Assembly (NCBI GenBank): GCA_013396655.1
Contig: WBMV01000453.1
Span: 409,387-473,386, forward strand
Source of the DNA: Campylorhamphus procurvoides
Lineage: Eukaryota > Chordata > Aves > Passeriformes > Dendrocolaptidae
Length of the DNA: 64,000 bases
Direction of reading: 5' to 3'
In this document: piece by piece, positions 63,901-64,000 of the stretch
Position numbering within the stretch: the first letter of the stretch is position 1
Layout: every line of letters begins with the position of its first letter
The notes under the pieces: model-generated
The model's input: only the letters and a program-made list of their open reading frames with translations
Told to the model about the DNA's origin: nothing
Database searches by the model: none
Translations under genes and position numbers: made by a program

Positions 63901-64000
63901 CAAGAATACTGTAGAAGACTATAATTACTATTTTCATGTAGTTAGGTAACAGTAATGTTGGTTTTGATTTCTCGTGGTGACTTTCTGTGCTGGTTTAGAG
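63901..64000. other. Window end, nothing seen
   Basis: Short AT-rich tail. The last bases (CTGTGCTGGTTTAGAG) faintly resemble the start of an avian LTR but are too short to call. Confidence 0.4.

Overview
The window reads as AT-rich, gene-poor nuclear DNA from a bird, most likely a songbird (passerine). The evidence is the repeat content. There are several avian-type CR1 LINE remnants, some with degenerate copies of the CR1 8-bp end repeat. There are two short elements with a tRNA-Ile-like head joined to a CR1-like tail, the structure known for the passerine SINE TguSINE1. There are also several LTRs resembling avian ERVL-type families, with 5-bp target-site duplications where they can be read. 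I recognise no protein-coding exon, tRNA, rRNA or other host RNA gene. The longest open frames (193, 145, 141, 127, 126 and 125 codons) either fall in repeats or look like chance frames.

Layout. 1-2611: unique AT-rich DNA. 2612-5764: one complete but non-autonomous endogenous retrovirus, with two 302-bp LTRs, a 6-bp duplication CATGTA, a 2.5-kb interior and an env-like remnant with stops. 7621-8215: solo LTR, duplication CAACT. 14136-14930: older LTR. 18160-18560: CR1 3' end. 21952-23070: long CR1 remnant interrupted by a tRNA-derived SINE. 31249-31836: solo LTR, duplication TCAGT. 33046-33060: run of Ns. 36240-36820: very old CR1. 38636-38770: second tRNA-derived SINE. 39728-40800: long LTR. 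41680-41880, 47476-47600 and 53372-53635: CR1 3' ends. 60118-60676: LTR. 63568-63900: internal CR1 piece. Between these lies AT-rich DNA with microsatellites, homopolymers and two short exact tandem duplications.

No operon or pathway is visible. The most informative region is the 2.6-5.8 kb retrovirus. Its LTRs differ at only 2 of 302 aligned positions, so it inserted recently, yet its interior is small and broken. That suggests it was already defective and was mobilised in trans. I found no convincing sign of a new biological system. The findings are mostly about repeat history, plus a few unexplained sequences (a possible polyadenylated 3' end near 45961, a GC-rich block at 63405-63567, and a perfect 13-bp hairpin at 27959).
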